This document shows positions 1 through 13,478 of a stretch of 64,000 bases of DNA, piece by piece. How positions within the stretch are numbered: position 1 is the stretch's first letter; each line of letters starts with the position of its first letter. The translations under genes were made by a program, and so were the position numbers. The stretch comes from Hasllibacter sp. MH4015 (GTDB lineage Bacteria; Pseudomonadota; Alphaproteobacteria; Rhodobacterales; Rhodobacteraceae): NCBI RefSeq assembly GCF_020177575.1, contig NZ_JAHTBK010000001.1:434001-498000 (forward strand), in the 5' to 3' direction. The notes below the pieces were generated by a model, which saw only the letters and a list, made by a program, of their open reading frames with translations, had not been told where the DNA came from and searched no databases.

Positions 1-1898
1 CGGAAGCGGAAGCCCTGAACCTCGCTTTGGCCACCGCGCGGGAAGAGATTGACGAGACCGCCGAAGCCGCACGTCTGGCCGCCGCAAGGCGCGAAGCGTT
101 GGAGGCATTGATCGCTGATTTGCAGGCGCAGGCCGAAGAGCGCGACGGGTCCCTGTCGGAGGCGCTGGCCGCCCTTGCCGGGGCCGAGACGCGCAACGCG
201 CAACTGGCCGGAACGCTCGTGGATCGGGACCGCTCCCTTTCAGCGGCGCTCGCGGCCCTGGCCAGTGGGGACGAGCGGGCGGAAGAGCTTTTGGCCCAAT
301 TGCAATCGGTCGAAAGCGAACTGGGCGAGGCGGAGGCCGCGCGCCTGGCGGAACTGGCCGCCGCGGAGGCCCTGCGCGAACGCCTTGCCGGACTGGAAAA
401 CCAACTGACCGAGGAGGAGGCCGCGCGCCTGGCGCAGGCCGCCACGGCAGAGGCCCTCCGCGCCCGGATCGGCGAATTGCAGACCGATCTGGATGCAGAG
501 GAGGCGGCGCGCCTGGCCGAGGCGGCAGCGGCTGCGGCCTTGCGCGCGCAACTGGATGCGTCCGCCGCGGCGCTGTCCGAGGAAGAGGCCGCGCGCCTGG
601 CCGAGGCGGCAGCGGCGGAAGCCCTGCGCGCCCGCCTGGAAAATGCACATGCGGAACTGACCGCCATGTCCCTCGCGCTCGAAGAACAGCGCGCACGGGC
701 GGAGGAGACGTTAACCCTATTGGCCGCGGCGGAGGCGGCGCGTGACGATCTGGCGACGCGACTTGCCGGCGCGTTGGCCCGTGCCGAAGACGGTCAGGGG
801 GAGGCCGCGACGCTGGCCGATGCGGTCGCCGCGGCGGAGCTGGAATTGGCGCGCGCCGAGGCAGCCCTGACGGCCCAAAGTGCCGACATGACAGACTTGG
901 AGCGGCAATTGGCCCTTGCCCTGTCGCGCCTGGAAAGTGCGGAGGCCGGCGCCGCGGCGCGGTTGGCGGAGCTCGAAGCGCGGATCGCGGCGGCGGAGGC
1001 GCAGGCCAGCGAAGCCGAGGCGGAAGCAGCGGAAACGGCCGGGGACCTCACCACGCTCGAAGCGCAACTGGCCGAGGCGTTGGCCGCACGGCAGAGCACC
1101 GATGCAGAACTCGCCGACGCGCTCAGCGCCGCAGAAATCCGCGAAACGCTGCTGGCGCAAGCCAACCGCGAGTTGGAAGCCGCACAGGCTGCATCCGCCG
1201 AAGGGGCGCAGCAGGTCGCGCTTCTCAACCAACAGGTCGCCGCCCTGCGCGCACAATTGGGATCGCTTCAGGCGCTTCTGGATGTGTCGGAGAACCGGGA
1301 CGAGGAAGCCCAGGTGCAGATCGAGGCGCTGGGATCGCGGCTGAACACGGCACTGGCGCAACTGGCCGCAGAGGAACGCGCGCGGGCGCAGCTGGAAGCG
1401 GCGGAGGCGGAACGGCTGGCCGCCGAGGCGCAGGAACTGGAACGCTACCGGTCCGAATTCTTCGGGCGTTTGCGGGAGCTCCTGGAAGGGCGCGAGGGGG
1501 TACGGATCGAAGGGGATCGCTTCGTCTTCTCATCCGAGGTGTTGTTTGAGGTCGGCTCCGCCGATCTGGCGCCGGAAGGGCTGGAGCAGATCGAGAACGT
1601 GGCGAACCTGCTTCTGGACATCGCCGATGACATTCCCGAGGCGATCGACTGGATCATCCGGGTCGACGGCCACACCGACGACCAGCAACTGCGCGAAGGG
1701 GCGCAATTCGCCAACAATTGGGAGCTGAGCCAGGCCCGCGCCTTATCGGTGGTGCTTTACATGTCTGAGCAATTGGGCATTCCGCCGTCGCGGCTGGCGG
1801 CGACGGGGTTCGGGGAACATCGGCCTATCGCGTCCAACGCGACCGCCGAAGGGCAGGCGGCGAACCGGCGGATCGAGCTGAAGCTGACAGAACGCTAG
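1..1898 (+). CDS. OmpA-family peptidoglycan-binding protein with long coiled coil (5' end missing)
   Basis: The reading frame is open to the left edge (first full codon at base 3), so the true start lies outside the window; about 631 residues are visible. Roughly the first 480 are Ala/Glu/Leu/Arg-rich and should form a long coiled coil. The last 130 or so form an OmpA-C/MotB-like domain with the motifs VDGHTDD, NWELSQARA and NRRIELKL, the usual peptidoglycan-contacting signature. Proteins built this way are envelope-associated, with the coiled coil spanning the periplasm; many Rhodobacteraceae relatives carry an N-terminal membrane helix, which cannot be seen here. Its stop codon overlaps the stop of the convergent M23 peptidase gene in a shared CTAG. 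Confidence 0.85.
   Translation, partial: EAEALNLALATAREEIDETAEAARLAAARREALEALIADLQAQAEERDGSLSEALAALAGAETRNAQLAGTLVDRDRSLSAALAALASGDERAEELLAQLQSVESELGEAEAARLAELAAAEALRERLAGLENQLTEEEAARLAQAATAEALRARIGELQTDLDAEEAARLAEAAAAAALRAQLDASAAALSEEEAARLAEAAAAEALRARLENAHAELTAMSLALEEQRARAEETLTLLAAAEAARDDLATRLAGALARAEDGQGEAATLADAVAAAELELARAEAALTAQSADMTDLERQLALALSRLESAEAGAAARLAELEARIAAAEAQASEAEAEAAETAGDLTTLEAQLAEALAARQSTDAELADALSAAEIRETLLAQANRELEAAQAASAEGAQQVALLNQQVAALRAQLGSLQALLDVSENRDEEAQVQIEALGSRLNTALAQLAAEERARAQLEAAEAERLAAEAQELERYRSEFFGRLRELLEGREGVRIEGDRFVFSSEVLFEVGSADLAPEGLEQIENVANLLLDIADDIPEAIDWIIRVDGHTDDQQLREGAQFANNWELSQARALSVVLYMSEQLGIPPSRLAATGFGEHRPIASNATAEGQAANRRIELKLTER
333..668 (+). repeat. Four tandem 84-bp coding repeats
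   Basis: Units begin at 333, 417, 501 and 585 with an exact 84-bp period, each opening with a version of the residues EAARLAE. Each encodes 28 residues, that is four heptads, so the repeat extends the coiled coil of the OmpA-like protein without a phase break. The copies differ slightly, which suggests older duplications. Confidence 0.85.
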
Positions 1899-2863
1899 CG
1901 CAGGTCCACCGCTATCTCGGCGCTGTCGATTGGCGTATCCTCTCGGATCAGCGTGACCGTTCCGTGATACGTGCCGGGCGCGACGGGTCCGTTCAGGCGT
2001 CGCCCCGATGCGCGGAAAAGCTCGGCCTGCGTCCGCTCAAGCACGGCCTCCGCCGCATGGAACTCGGACCCGTCGGGTCCCGCGATGTGGAATTCGATCC
2101 GGTCGACCACCCGCCCGCCATGGACGAACCCCCACAGGACAAGTGCATCGGCGTCGGTCGGAAGCGTGTCGGCACCTGCGGTGCCTGCGCGGATCGCGTC
2201 GAAACCTGGCACGGCATCGGCGAACCCGATACTGAGAATGCCGCCGGGGGGCATCCCGTCGATCCCGTCGGCCCAAAGGCTTGGCGCATCCTGACCACAT
2301 GTGTGGGTTTCGGACGGGTCGAAGGGGTCGATATGGGCACCATCCCGGCGCACCGACAGGTGCAGGTGTGGGAACTCGGTATTGCCGGAAAACCCAATCG
2401 TTCCGATTGGTTGCCCCGCCGTGACCCGATCGCCTGCCGCCACGGTGACGGAGCCCTGGGCGAGGTGGCAGTACTGGGTCTGCCACCCGTCCCCGTGGTC
2501 GAGGACGACGCCATTGCCACAATCCTGCCCCTCGGGAAATCCGCCCTGACCGGTGTCGGGCACGCCGTTGCGAATGCCCAGAACCATGCCGTCCGCGGCG
2601 GCAAGTACGCGGATGTCGAGGTCCAGCGCTGCCATGTCGGGCAGGCGAATATCGGTGCCTTGGTGGCCGTCATAGGTCTGCGGGCCGCATCTGTAATCCT
2701 GCGCACCCTCGCCTGGATCCCGGTCCATGGCCTGCTGCAACATGCAGGTCTCCCCCAACATGCAATCAACGGGAAAGATGAGGGACAGCGCATCCTGCGC
2801 GGTGGCCTGTGTCGTGAAAAGTGCGGCGACGGGAAGCGCAAGGGGCCGCCGGAAATGTGGCAT
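1895..2863 (-). CDS. Secreted M23-family metallopeptidase
   Basis: A 322-residue protein. The ATG at 2863 is chosen because it is followed directly by a signal peptide (MPHFRRPLALPVAALFTTQATAQ region, cleavage after AQA-like residues); an in-frame extension upstream has no signal. The LytM/M23 zinc motifs are intact: DGHQGTDI near residue 75 supplies the first His and Asp, and the HLHLS motif supplies the last ligand. M23 enzymes cut peptidoglycan cross-links or related Gly-containing peptides in the periplasm. The region after the catalytic core (about 110 residues) has no domain I recognise. It lies 62 bp downstream of clpA on the same strand and may be co-transcribed. Confidence 0.85.
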   Translation of the reverse strand: MPHFRRPLALPVAALFTTQATAQDALSLIFPVDCMLGETCMLQQAMDRDPGEGAQDYRCGPQTYDGHQGTDIRLPDMAALDLDIRVLAAADGMVLGIRNGVPDTGQGGFPEGQDCGNGVVLDHGDGWQTQYCHLAQGSVTVAAGDRVTAGQPIGTIGFSGNTEFPHLHLSVRRDGAHIDPFDPSETHTCGQDAPSLWADGIDGMPPGGILSIGFADAVPGFDAIRAGTAGADTLPTDADALVLWGFVHGGRVVDRIEFHIAGPDGSEFHAAEAVLERTQAELFRASGRRLNGPVAPGTYHGTVTLIREDTPIDSAEIAVDLR

Positions 2864-2925
2864 CCGCCACGGAAAAGGGCCGGCAGCTTTCGCCACCGGC
2901 CCTGTCCCATTCTGGTGCGCGCGGA

Positions 2926-5262
<2,337 letters not shown>

Positions 5263-5330
5263 GTCGCGTGCTCCTTTCATCTCGTATCGAGAGGGCCTTG
5301 GCCGCCGCTCGATCGTGGCCTCATAAGATT

Positions 5331-5360
5331 AAGTTTTGCTTTCCGCGCGCGGGTTTCAAG
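5331..5360 (-). promoter_or_regulatory. Candidate clpA promoter with CTTGAAA -35-like element
   Basis: On the minus strand CTTGAAA (5360-5354) is followed about 16 bases later by an A/T-rich stretch reading AAAACTTAAT. CTTGAAA resembles the -35 element of RpoH (heat-shock) promoters, which would suit clpA, but the -10 is not a clear match. Confidence 0.3.
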
Positions 5361-5472
5361 CAAAAAGACTTCACCACCGCGTGTTCTTTTGGCGATGGCT
5401 GGCCGGATCACCACAAAATCTAGGGCTCGGGTGGGCGACGGCCAGTTTTTTAGGCAACCCGTGCAAGGACCG

Positions 5473-6243
5473 TCAAAAACGATCTTTGCGGGCCCGGATT
5501 TCCGCGAAAATCTCGACGGGATCGGCATCGTCCATGCCAAGCCGGGCGGCGATGGCAGGCTCGGTGGTGCGCAGGAAAGGGTTGGTGGCAAGTTCGTCCG
5601 AAAGCGTGGACGGAACGGTGGGTCGGGACGCGGCCCGCGCCGCATCGATGGCGCGGGATCGGGATATAAGGGCGGAATTGTCCGGTTCAATGGTCAGGGC
5701 GAAGCGCGCATTCGATGCGGTGTATTCATGGCCCGAGCAAATCAGCGTGTCCGCCGGCAATGCGGCCAGTTTGCGAAGGCTTTCGAACATCCGGGCTGGC
5801 GTGCCCTCGAACAGGCGGCCACAGCCAAGGGCCATCAGGCTGTCGGCGGTAAAGGCCGCGTTGGCCTGCGGTACATGGAATGCCAGATGATTGTCGCAAT
5901 GCCCCGACACGTCGAGGACGTCGACGCCAAGCTCCCCGATCTCGAAGCGGTCGCCCTCGGCCAATGTATGATCGAGCGGCGGTAGACGGTGTGCATCCGC
6001 CCCGCAGCCCCAGACCTTGGCCCCGGTCGCTGCCACAAGGTCGGCCACGCCATCCACATGGTCCCAATGGTGATGCGTGATCAGGATGTCCGACAGCGTC
6101 CATCCGCGCGCCGCAAGCTCCGCCCGGATCGGCTCGGCCTCGGGGACGTCGATGCATGCGGTCGCCCCGGTGGCTGGGTCGTGCAGGAGGAAGGCGTAAT
6201 TGTCGGACAGGCACGCGATGGTGACGATCTGGGCATCTGTCAT
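5473..6243 (-). CDS. gloB: Hydroxyacylglutathione hydrolase (glyoxalase II)
   Basis: A 256-residue metallo-beta-lactamase-fold enzyme that hydrolyses S-lactoylglutathione to lactate and glutathione, the second step of methylglyoxal detoxification. The binuclear metal motif [10 protein letters not shown] is near residue 55, followed by the later ligands DVSGHCDNH and CSGHEYT, and the length matches the family. The ATG at 6243 starts MTDAQIV and gives a normal N-terminus; the longer open frame upstream has no family similarity. It is divergent from the methyltransferase gene, 78 bp apart, so both promoters share that interval. The partner gene gloA lies at 46.2 kb in this window. Confidence 0.95.
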   Translation of the reverse strand: MTDAQIVTIACLSDNYAFLLHDPATGATACIDVPEAEPIRAELAARGWTLSDILITHHHWDHVDGVADLVAATGAKVWGCGADAHRLPPLDHTLAEGDRFEIGELGVDVLDVSGHCDNHLAFHVPQANAAFTADSLMALGCGRLFEGTPARMFESLRKLAALPADTLICSGHEYTASNARFALTIEPDNSALISRSRAIDAARAASRPTVPSTLSDELATNPFLRTTEPAIAARLGMDDADPVEIFAEIRARKDRF

Positions 6244-6321
6244 GGTAATCCCGCCTTTCACGGTTATCTTCGGGATCAGGAGCCTGCGACACGCGGCGGG
6301 CAAAATGCAAACGGAAACCTG

Positions 6322-7080
6322 ATGCATCTGGATGTCGTCGACCTTCGGCAATTCTATTACCGGACGCCACTGGGCCGGATCGCCCAGAAGGCGGTGCGGG
6401 ATCGGATGCTGGAACTGTGGCCGAGCGCGAAGGGCCAGACCGTGGTGGGGTTCGGGTTCGCCGTCCCGCTCCTGCGGCCCTATCTGGCCGAGGCGGAGCG
6501 TGTCATTGGCGTGATGCCGGCGGAGCAGGGGGTCATGCCCTGGCCCGCGGGGTTGCAGAACGTCTCCACCCTGTGCCGTGAAAACCTGTGGCCGATTGCG
6601 ACGGGCAGCGTCGACAAGCTGATCCTGATGCATGGGTTGGAGACGTCGGAGCATCCGATCTCCGTGCTGGATGAATGTGAGCGGGTCTTGTCGGATTCCG
6701 GGCGGGTCCTTTTCGTCGTACCCAACCGGCGCGGATTGTGGGCGCGGCGCGACGCCACGCCGTTCGGCTTCGGCCGACCCTATTCGCTGGGACAGTTGGA
6801 GGCGCAGGTGGAGGCGTGCGATTTCGTGCCCAAGCGCCACGCGGCGGCGCTGTTCTCCCCACCGTCAGAGCATCGGTTCTGGCTGCGGTCCGCCGACATG
6901 CTGGAACGCTACGGTGGCAAGCTGAGCCGCGACCGCGCGGGCGGGGTGATCTTGCTGGAAGCGGCCAAACAGGTGCCCGCGCGCCCACGTCCGGGCCTCG
7001 CCGAGAAGGTCCGCCGCCCGTTGCGTGTGCTGGAGGGGAGCCCCACGCCCGCCGGTGTCAGCGGACGGGACTTGGGCTGA
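6322..7080 (+). CDS. Class I SAM-dependent methyltransferase
   Basis: A 252-residue protein with a Methyltransf_11-like fold: [15 protein letters not shown] takes the place of the usual glycine-rich SAM loop, followed by ERVIGV (acidic loop position), [11 protein letters not shown] and [17 protein letters not shown]. This form is common beside gloB in Rhodobacteraceae. The SAM loop is atypical (GFGFAVP rather than GxGxG), so cofactor binding is likely but not certain. The substrate cannot be told from sequence. The ATG at 6322 gives the N-terminus [18 protein letters not shown]. Confidence 0.8.
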   Translation: MHLDVVDLRQFYYRTPLGRIAQKAVRDRMLELWPSAKGQTVVGFGFAVPLLRPYLAEAERVIGVMPAEQGVMPWPAGLQNVSTLCRENLWPIATGSVDKLILMHGLETSEHPISVLDECERVLSDSGRVLFVVPNRRGLWARRDATPFGFGRPYSLGQLEAQVEACDFVPKRHAAALFSPPSEHRFWLRSADMLERYGGKLSRDRAGGVILLEAAKQVPARPRPGLAEKVRRPLRVLEGSPTPAGVSGRDLG

Positions 7081-7131
7081 CGAAAGCGGCCGCCGACACT
7101 TCGATTGCGGCCATCGGAGCGCGACAAATGT

Positions 7132-7151
7132 GCAGAATCGAGCCATTCTGC
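7132..7151 (+). terminator. Stem-loop between methyltransferase gene and atp operon
   Basis: GCAGAAT and ATTCTGC form a perfect 7-bp stem with a 6-base loop, 51 bases after the methyltransferase stop. There is no T-tract, so it could be a weak terminator or a protein-binding dyad. The rest of the interval 7081-7385 holds a candidate atp promoter and nothing else I can identify. Confidence 0.35.
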
Positions 7152-7250
7152 CCCCTGAAATCCGTGGGCAAAGCGCCGCAGAGGGCGCGTGGGATCGTAA
7201 GCTACTGAAATCGCTTATTATTCAACCTGAACGGGGGCTGGCAAGCAAGG

Positions 7251-7279
7251 TTGCAGCATCCCAAACCCTCTGCTACACC
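7251..7279 (+). promoter_or_regulatory. Candidate atp operon promoter
   Basis: TTGCAG (7251-7256) and TACACC (7274-7279) are separated by 17 bases, preceded by a more A/T-rich stretch around 7205-7225. This is the best sigma70-like pair upstream of atpH; the -10 is a weak match. Confidence 0.35.
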
Positions 7280-7385
7280 GCGCTCGATTTACCGGGGAAC
7301 GGGCGGACACAGCCGCCCTGACACGACACGTACGGAACGCCACCAAGGCCGCTCCGCGCGATGTTGTGCATAGGAAAGGGTGGAC

Positions 7386-7946
7386 GTGAGCGAACCAGCT
7401 TCGATCTCGACCGGCATTGCCGCGCGTTACGCGACCGCGATGTTTGAACTCGCCTCCGAAGGCAAGGCGCTGCCCGCGCTGGAAGCCGACGTCGCTGCAC
7501 TGGATGCCGCGGTCGAGGGAAGCGAAGACCTGCGTGACCTCATATCCTCGCCCATCTACGGGCGCGAGGAAACGGCCGCCGCCATCGGGGGCGTCGCCGA
7601 CAAGATGGGCCTGCATGAAATCACAGCCAACACCTTGCGCCTGATGGCCAGCAAGCGCCGCCTGTTCGTGTTGCCTGCGCTGCTGACGGAATTGCGCGCG
7701 CGTATTGCGGACCACAAGGGCGAAGTGACCGCCGACGTGACATCCGCGAAGGCCCTGACCAAGACCCAGATGGACAAGCTTGCCGCGTCGCTCAAGGCGA
7801 CCGTCGGCAAGGATGTGAACGTGAAAGCGACCGTCGATGAAAGCATCATCGGCGGTCTTGTCGTCAAAGTTGGCTCGAAGATGATCGACACCTCGATCCG
7901 CTCCAAGCTCAACGCACTCCAGAATACCATGAAAGAGGTCGGATAA
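7386..7946 (+). CDS. atpH: ATP synthase F1 delta subunit
   Basis: A 186-residue subunit that links the top of F1 to the peripheral stalk. The GTG at 7386 is preferred over the GTG two codons earlier: AGGAAAGG (7372-7379) is correctly spaced only for the second, and family members begin SEPASIS. The OSCP/delta core ([14 protein letters not shown] near the N-terminus, [14 protein letters not shown]-like C-terminus) is complete. It opens the operon atpH-A-G-D-C; the F0 genes are not in the window, as is normal in this family. Its stop codon abuts the atpA start codon. Confidence 0.96.
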   Translation: MSEPASISTGIAARYATAMFELASEGKALPALEADVAALDAAVEGSEDLRDLISSPIYGREETAAAIGGVADKMGLHEITANTLRLMASKRRLFVLPALLTELRARIADHKGEVTADVTSAKALTKTQMDKLAASLKATVGKDVNVKATVDESIIGGLVVKVGSKMIDTSIRSKLNALQNTMKEVG

Positions 7947-9485
7947 ATGAGTATCCAAGCAGCCGAGATCTCTGCGATCCTGAAACAGCAGATCAAGGAC
8001 TTCGGGCAAGACGCGCAAGTCGCCGAAGTTGGCCGGGTTCTGTCCGTGGGCGACGGTATTGCCCGCGTCTACGGCCTCGACAACGTGCAAGCCGGTGAGA
8101 TGGTCGAATTTCCCGGTGGCATCCAGGGCATGGCCCTGAACCTGGAAGCGGACAATGTCGGCGTCGTGATCTTCGGGTCCGACCGCGACATCAAGGAAGG
8201 CGACACCGTCAAGCGCACGAATTCCATCGTGGACGTGCCCGCAGGCCCCGAGCTTCTGGGCCGCGTGGTCGATGGTCTTGGCAACCCGCTCGACGGCAAG
8301 GGCGCGATCAACGCGTCCGAGCGTCGCGTGGCCGACGTGAAGGCGCCGGGCATCATCCCGCGCAAATCGGTGCATGAGCCGATGGCGACCGGTCTGAAAT
8401 CCGTGGACGCAATGATCCCGATTGGCCGCGGCCAGCGGGAGCTGATCATCGGCGACCGCCAGACCGGCAAGACCGCCGTGGCGCTCGACACGATGCTGAA
8501 CCAGAAGACCTACAACGACCGCGCAGGCGACGACGAGAGCAAGAAGCTCTACTGCATCTACGTCGCCGTGGGGCAGAAGCGGTCGACCGTGGCACAGCTG
8601 GTGAAGAAGCTGGAGGAGACGGGCGCGATCGACTATTCGATCATCGTTGCCGCCACCGCATCCGACCCCGCGCCGATGCAGTTCCTGGCGCCCTATGCCG
8701 CGACCGCGATGGCCGAATACTTCCGCGACAACGGCAAGCACGCGCTGATCATCTATGATGACCTGTCCAAACAGGCCGTGTCCTATCGCCAGATGTCGCT
8801 GCTGCTGCGTCGCCCGCCGGGCCGTGAAGCCTATCCCGGTGACGTGTTCTACCTGCACTCCCGCTTGCTGGAACGCTCCGCGAAGCTCAACGAGGACAAC
8901 GGCGCAGGCTCTCTGACGGCGCTTCCGATCATCGAAACCCAGGGCGGTGACGTGTCGGCCTTTATTCCGACCAACGTGATCTCCATCACCGATGGCCAGA
9001 TCTTCCTTGAGACGGAATTGTTCTTCCAGGGTATCCGTCCCGCCGTGAACACCGGTCTGTCGGTGTCTCGTGTGGGGTCCGCCGCTCAGACCAACGCGAT
9101 GAAGTCGGTCGCCGGTCCGGTAAAACTGGAATTGGCGCAGTACCGCGAAATGGCGGCCTTTGCGCAGTTCGGCTCAGACCTCGACGCCTCCACCCAGCGT
9201 CTGCTGAACCGCGGTGCGCGTCTGACCGAACTGATGAAGCAGCCGCAATATTCGCCGCTGACCAATGCGGAAATCGTCTGCGTCATCTTCGCGGGCACCA
9301 ACGGCTACCTGGACAAGATCCCGGTGGGCGATGTGGGCCGTTTCGAGAAGGGTCTGCTGACCTTCCTGCGCACCAAGAAGCAAGATGTGCTCGACTGGAT
9401 CACCAATGAAGATCCGAAGGTGAAAGGCGACGCGGCCGACAAGATCAAGGCCGCGATCGACGAATACGCCGCTGACTTCGCCTGA
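7947..9485 (+). CDS. atpA: ATP synthase F1 alpha subunit
   Basis: A 512-residue non-catalytic nucleotide-binding subunit of F1, the usual length. The P-loop GDRQTGKT is near residue 170, and the alpha signature [17 protein letters not shown] is near residue 365. The N-terminal beta barrel ([17 protein letters not shown]) and C-terminal helical domain are complete. The ATG directly follows the atpH stop with no gap, suggesting translational coupling. It pairs with beta in the alpha3beta3 hexamer at the inner face of the membrane. Confidence 0.98.
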   Translation: MSIQAAEISAILKQQIKDFGQDAQVAEVGRVLSVGDGIARVYGLDNVQAGEMVEFPGGIQGMALNLEADNVGVVIFGSDRDIKEGDTVKRTNSIVDVPAGPELLGRVVDGLGNPLDGKGAINASERRVADVKAPGIIPRKSVHEPMATGLKSVDAMIPIGRGQRELIIGDRQTGKTAVALDTMLNQKTYNDRAGDDESKKLYCIYVAVGQKRSTVAQLVKKLEETGAIDYSIIVAATASDPAPMQFLAPYAATAMAEYFRDNGKHALIIYDDLSKQAVSYRQMSLLLRRPPGREAYPGDVFYLHSRLLERSAKLNEDNGAGSLTALPIIETQGGDVSAFIPTNVISITDGQIFLETELFFQGIRPAVNTGLSVSRVGSAAQTNAMKSVAGPVKLELAQYREMAAFAQFGSDLDASTQRLLNRGARLTELMKQPQYSPLTNAEIVCVIFAGTNGYLDKIPVGDVGRFEKGLLTFLRTKKQDVLDWITNEDPKVKGDAADKIKAAIDEYAADFA

Positions 9486-9503
9486 TGTAAGGAGGGAAGG
9501 CTT

Positions 9504-10379
9504 ATGCCGAGCCTCAAGGACCTGAAAAACCGGATCGAGACGGTCAAATCGACCCGAAAGATCACCAAGGCGATGCAAATGGTCGCCGCCGCGAAACTGC
9601 GCCGTGCGCAGGAAGCGGCGGAAGCTGCGCGCCCCTATGCCGAGCGCATGAATGCCGTGATGGGCGGGCTGGCGCAGGCCGTCGGGTCGTCTGAAGGCGC
9701 GCCGCGTCTTCTCGCGGGAACCGGGGATGACAAGGTGCATCTGCTGGTCGTCATGACCTCGGAGCGGGGCCTCTGCGGTGGCTTCAACTCCAACATCGTG
9801 CGTCTTGCGCGGACCCGCATTCAGAAGCTTCTGGGTGAGGGCAAGACGGTCAAGATCCTGACCGTTGGCAAGAAGGGCCGCGAACAGCTGCGCCGCGACT
9901 ATGCCGATCACCTAATCGGGCACGTGGATCTGGGCGATGTGAAGCGGATCGGCTATGCCAATGCGTCGGACATCGCGTCGGACGTGCTGGCCCGGTTCGA
10001 TTCCGGTGAATTCGACGTCGCGACGATCTTCTACAGCGCCTTCCAGTCGGTCATCAGCCAGATCCCGACGGAGCAGCAGATCATCCCGGCCTCGTTCGAC
10101 GAGGATGACGCGGTCGAAGGCGGGACGCTCTACGATTACGAGCCCTCGGAAGAGGCGGTGCTGGAAGACCTTCTGCCGCGCGGTGTCGCCACGCAGATCT
10201 TCACGGCGCTCCTGGAAAACGCGGCGTCCGAACAGGGCGCCCGGATGAGCGCCATGGACAACGCCACGCGCAATGCGGGCGAGATGATCGACAAGCTGAC
10301 CATCGAATTCAACCGCTCGCGCCAGGCCGTCATCACCAACGAGCTGATCGAAATCATTTCGGGCGCCGAGGCGCTCTAA
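9504..10379 (+). CDS. atpG: ATP synthase F1 gamma subunit
   Basis: A 291-residue central rotor stalk. The N-terminal helix [18 protein letters not shown] and the C-terminal helix ([18 protein letters not shown]) are the conserved pair that forms the shaft inside the alpha3beta3 ring. A strong ribosome-binding site (AAGGAGGG) sits 9-10 bases before the ATG. It lies 18 bp after atpA and 18 bp before atpD in the same operon. Confidence 0.97.
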   Translation: MPSLKDLKNRIETVKSTRKITKAMQMVAAAKLRRAQEAAEAARPYAERMNAVMGGLAQAVGSSEGAPRLLAGTGDDKVHLLVVMTSERGLCGGFNSNIVRLARTRIQKLLGEGKTVKILTVGKKGREQLRRDYADHLIGHVDLGDVKRIGYANASDIASDVLARFDSGEFDVATIFYSAFQSVISQIPTEQQIIPASFDEDDAVEGGTLYDYEPSEEAVLEDLLPRGVATQIFTALLENAASEQGARMSAMDNATRNAGEMIDKLTIEFNRSRQAVITNELIEIISGAEAL

Positions 10380-11822
<1,443 letters not shown>

Positions 11823-11829
11823 TCCAAGC

Positions 11830-11850
11830 GGCGGGGTCACGAACCCCGCC
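11830..11850 (+). terminator. GC-rich stem-loop between atpD and atpC
   Basis: GGCGGGGT (11830-11837) pairs with ACCCCGCC (11843-11850) around a 5-base loop, 7 bases after the atpD stop. There is no T-tract, so partial termination or mRNA 3'-end protection is more likely than a full terminator. Confidence 0.55.
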
Positions 11851-11875
11851 TCTCGCTCACCATCCGGAGGCCATC

Positions 11876-12274
11876 ATGGCAAACATGCAATTCGATCTGG
11901 TCAGCCCCGAACGCCGCCTGGCGTCGATGGAGGTGTCCGAAGTGCAGATCCCCGGTGCCGATGGCGATCTGACGGCCATGCCGGATCACGCGCCGATGAT
12001 CACCACCTTGCGCCCCGGCATCCTCAAAGTGTCCGGCGCGGAGGGGGAGAAATCCTTCTTCGTCACCGGCGGTTTCGCGGATGTGGCCGGCCCCTCGGCC
12101 ACGATCCTGGCCGAACGCGCCATGCCGATCGAGGAAGTGACCGGCGAGTTGGTGGAAGAGCTGATCTCCGCCTCCGAGGCCAAGCGGGCAGAGGCATCCG
12201 ATGGGAACGCGGATGCCGCGGCCAAGTACCACGCCGATCTGACCACGGCGCTGGATTCCATCGTCGGACGGTGA
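11876..12274 (+). CDS. atpC: ATP synthase F1 epsilon subunit
   Basis: A 132-residue subunit. The N-terminal beta sandwich ([39 protein letters not shown]) is well conserved; the C-terminal part is short and Ala-rich, as in other alphaproteobacteria, so the inhibitory helix may be weak. CCGGAGG sits upstream of the ATG. It is the last gene of the operon and is followed by a strong stem-loop. Confidence 0.95.
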   Translation: MANMQFDLVSPERRLASMEVSEVQIPGADGDLTAMPDHAPMITTLRPGILKVSGAEGEKSFFVTGGFADVAGPSATILAERAMPIEEVTGELVEELISASEAKRAEASDGNADAAAKYHADLTTALDSIVGR

Positions 12275-12296
12275 TCGTCGAAACATGTCAACGAAT

Positions 12297-12324
12297 ACGC
12301 CCTCGGCCACCCGGTCGGGGGCGT
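12297..12324 (+). terminator. Terminator-like hairpin after atpC
   Basis: A 12-bp stem (two G-T pairs) with the tetraloop ACCC lies 23 bases after the atpC stop. It is the strongest hairpin in the atp region. The following bases (CGTCGTAT) contain few T residues, so it may depend on Rho or act as a 3' stabiliser. Confidence 0.55.
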
Positions 12325-12424
12325 CGTCGTATCGGGGTTGCAAAACACCCGCCCGCCGCGCTTTTTTCTCAACATTGCCACGACTTTCATCGTAAACCGG
12401 GGCGAAGGTAACGACGATCTTGAG

Positions 12425-12775
12425 ATGAAACGCCTAAAATCAAACCTCATAACGGTCGAGCAGGGGTCGAGCGTGATGTTCTCGGATTTCGCCAATAATG
12501 GACCGATGTGGTCCGGCGAAGGCCCGCGGGATTCCGTGACCAAGGTGGTTTTTGCCGAACCCTATCTCGATCCGCCGATGATCCATGTCTCCATCTCCAT
12601 GTGGGATACGGGCGGCGATACCAACCAGCGCGCGGACCTGAAGGCGGAGAAAGTCACCAAGAAAGGCTTCAATCTTGTCTTCCGCACCTGGGGTGACAGC
12701 CGCATCGCGCGGATCAGGGCCGATTGGATGGCCATCGGGGAGCGGCCGGACGAGGATCTCTGGGACGTCGACTGA
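12425..12775 (+). CDS. H-type lectin domain protein
   Basis: A 116-residue single-domain protein matching the H-type lectin fold (H_lectin family): VVFAEPYLDPPMIHVSIS, NQRADLKAEKV, GFNLVFRTWGDSRIARIRADW. The family was first known from snail agglutinins that bind N-acetylgalactosamine; bacterial versions are little studied. There is no signal peptide, so it is predicted to be cytoplasmic or exported by another route. The ATG at 12425 is chosen because family similarity begins right after it; the longer frame starts inside the terminator region. Its position after the atp operon is common in Rhodobacteraceae. Confidence 0.75.
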   Translation: MKRLKSNLITVEQGSSVMFSDFANNGPMWSGEGPRDSVTKVVFAEPYLDPPMIHVSISMWDTGGDTNQRADLKAEKVTKKGFNLVFRTWGDSRIARIRADWMAIGERPDEDLWDVD

Positions 12776-12818
12776 ACGGCCATCGCCGCTGCCATTCCCG
12801 ATGACGCTACGTCACTGA

Positions 12819-12848
12819 TGAACAATGTTCAGAAATGAACTACGTTCA
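12819..12848. promoter_or_regulatory. Two tandem palindromes TGAAC-N3-GTTCA
   Basis: TGAACAATGTTCA (12819-12831) and TGAACTACGTTCA (12836-12848) are perfect 5-bp arms around 3-base centres, with centres 17 bp apart. They lie 34-63 bp upstream of the membrane protein start at 12882, a typical operator position. No matching regulator could be named. Confidence 0.6.
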
Positions 12849-12881
12849 CGATATCGGTTGAAACGAAAAGGCGTAAAGATC

Positions 12882-13478
12882 ATGTCGAACTCAATCACGT
12901 CCCGGACATCGGGGCAGGCCGTACCGGCATTGGCGGCCGGGGCGCTTTCGGGGATCGTATCCGCCCTTGCGGTCGAGCCGGTCGCGCAACACCTCGAAAC
13001 GATTCCGATCCTTCAAGATACGCTCGTGGGCCTGCTTTCGGTCATGGGCCTATCGGCGGGATTGTCCTTCGGTCTGGTCGGGGCGGCGTCCGGTGTATGG
13101 CGCCTGGATTTCCGCCTGCGCGATGCGGGGCTCTGGCTCGCCGCGTCCATCCTCGGGATGGCCGCCGCATTCTACGTCTCGATCGCGACATTCGACACCG
13201 GCAGCAGCGCCCCGGGGTACGTCCTGCCCTACCTCGCGGGGAGCCCCCTGGGCGCGCTGATCCTCGCGGCGCCGATCCTCTGGCTCAGGCCGTTTGCGAA
13301 CAAGATGGCATTACTTGCCACCCTGGTCGGCGTTCCGACGCTCTGGGCGATTGCCATTGCCGGCGCAATGCACGTGCTTGGGACGAGCGAGGCGCTGGAG
13401 GTTCCTTGGCTGATGGCGTTGTTCTGTGGCTGGCAGGCGATCTACCTGATGATCCTCGCGCTGTGGCGGCGCGCCTAG
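12882..13478 (+). CDS. Hypothetical polytopic membrane protein
   Basis: A 198-residue protein that I do not recognise. Five or six hydrophobic segments are visible (for example [50 protein letters not shown]-like, and a C-terminal LMILALW), so it should span the inner membrane. The ATG at 12882 is preferred; an in-frame ATG at 12825 would place the start inside one of the two palindromic operator candidates. No catalytic motif is seen. It converges on prs, whose stop overlaps by 4 bp. Confidence 0.65.
   Translation: MSNSITSRTSGQAVPALAAGALSGIVSALAVEPVAQHLETIPILQDTLVGLLSVMGLSAGLSFGLVGAASGVWRLDFRLRDAGLWLAASILGMAAAFYVSIATFDTGSSAPGYVLPYLAGSPLGALILAAPILWLRPFANKMALLATLVGVPTLWAIAIAGAMHVLGTSEALEVPWLMALFCGWQAIYLMILALWRRA

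Noticed and set aside
12819-12848. LexA (SOS) box
   Set aside because: Alphaproteobacterial LexA sites are GTTC-N7-GTTC direct repeats; the spacing here is 13 bases between like half-sites.
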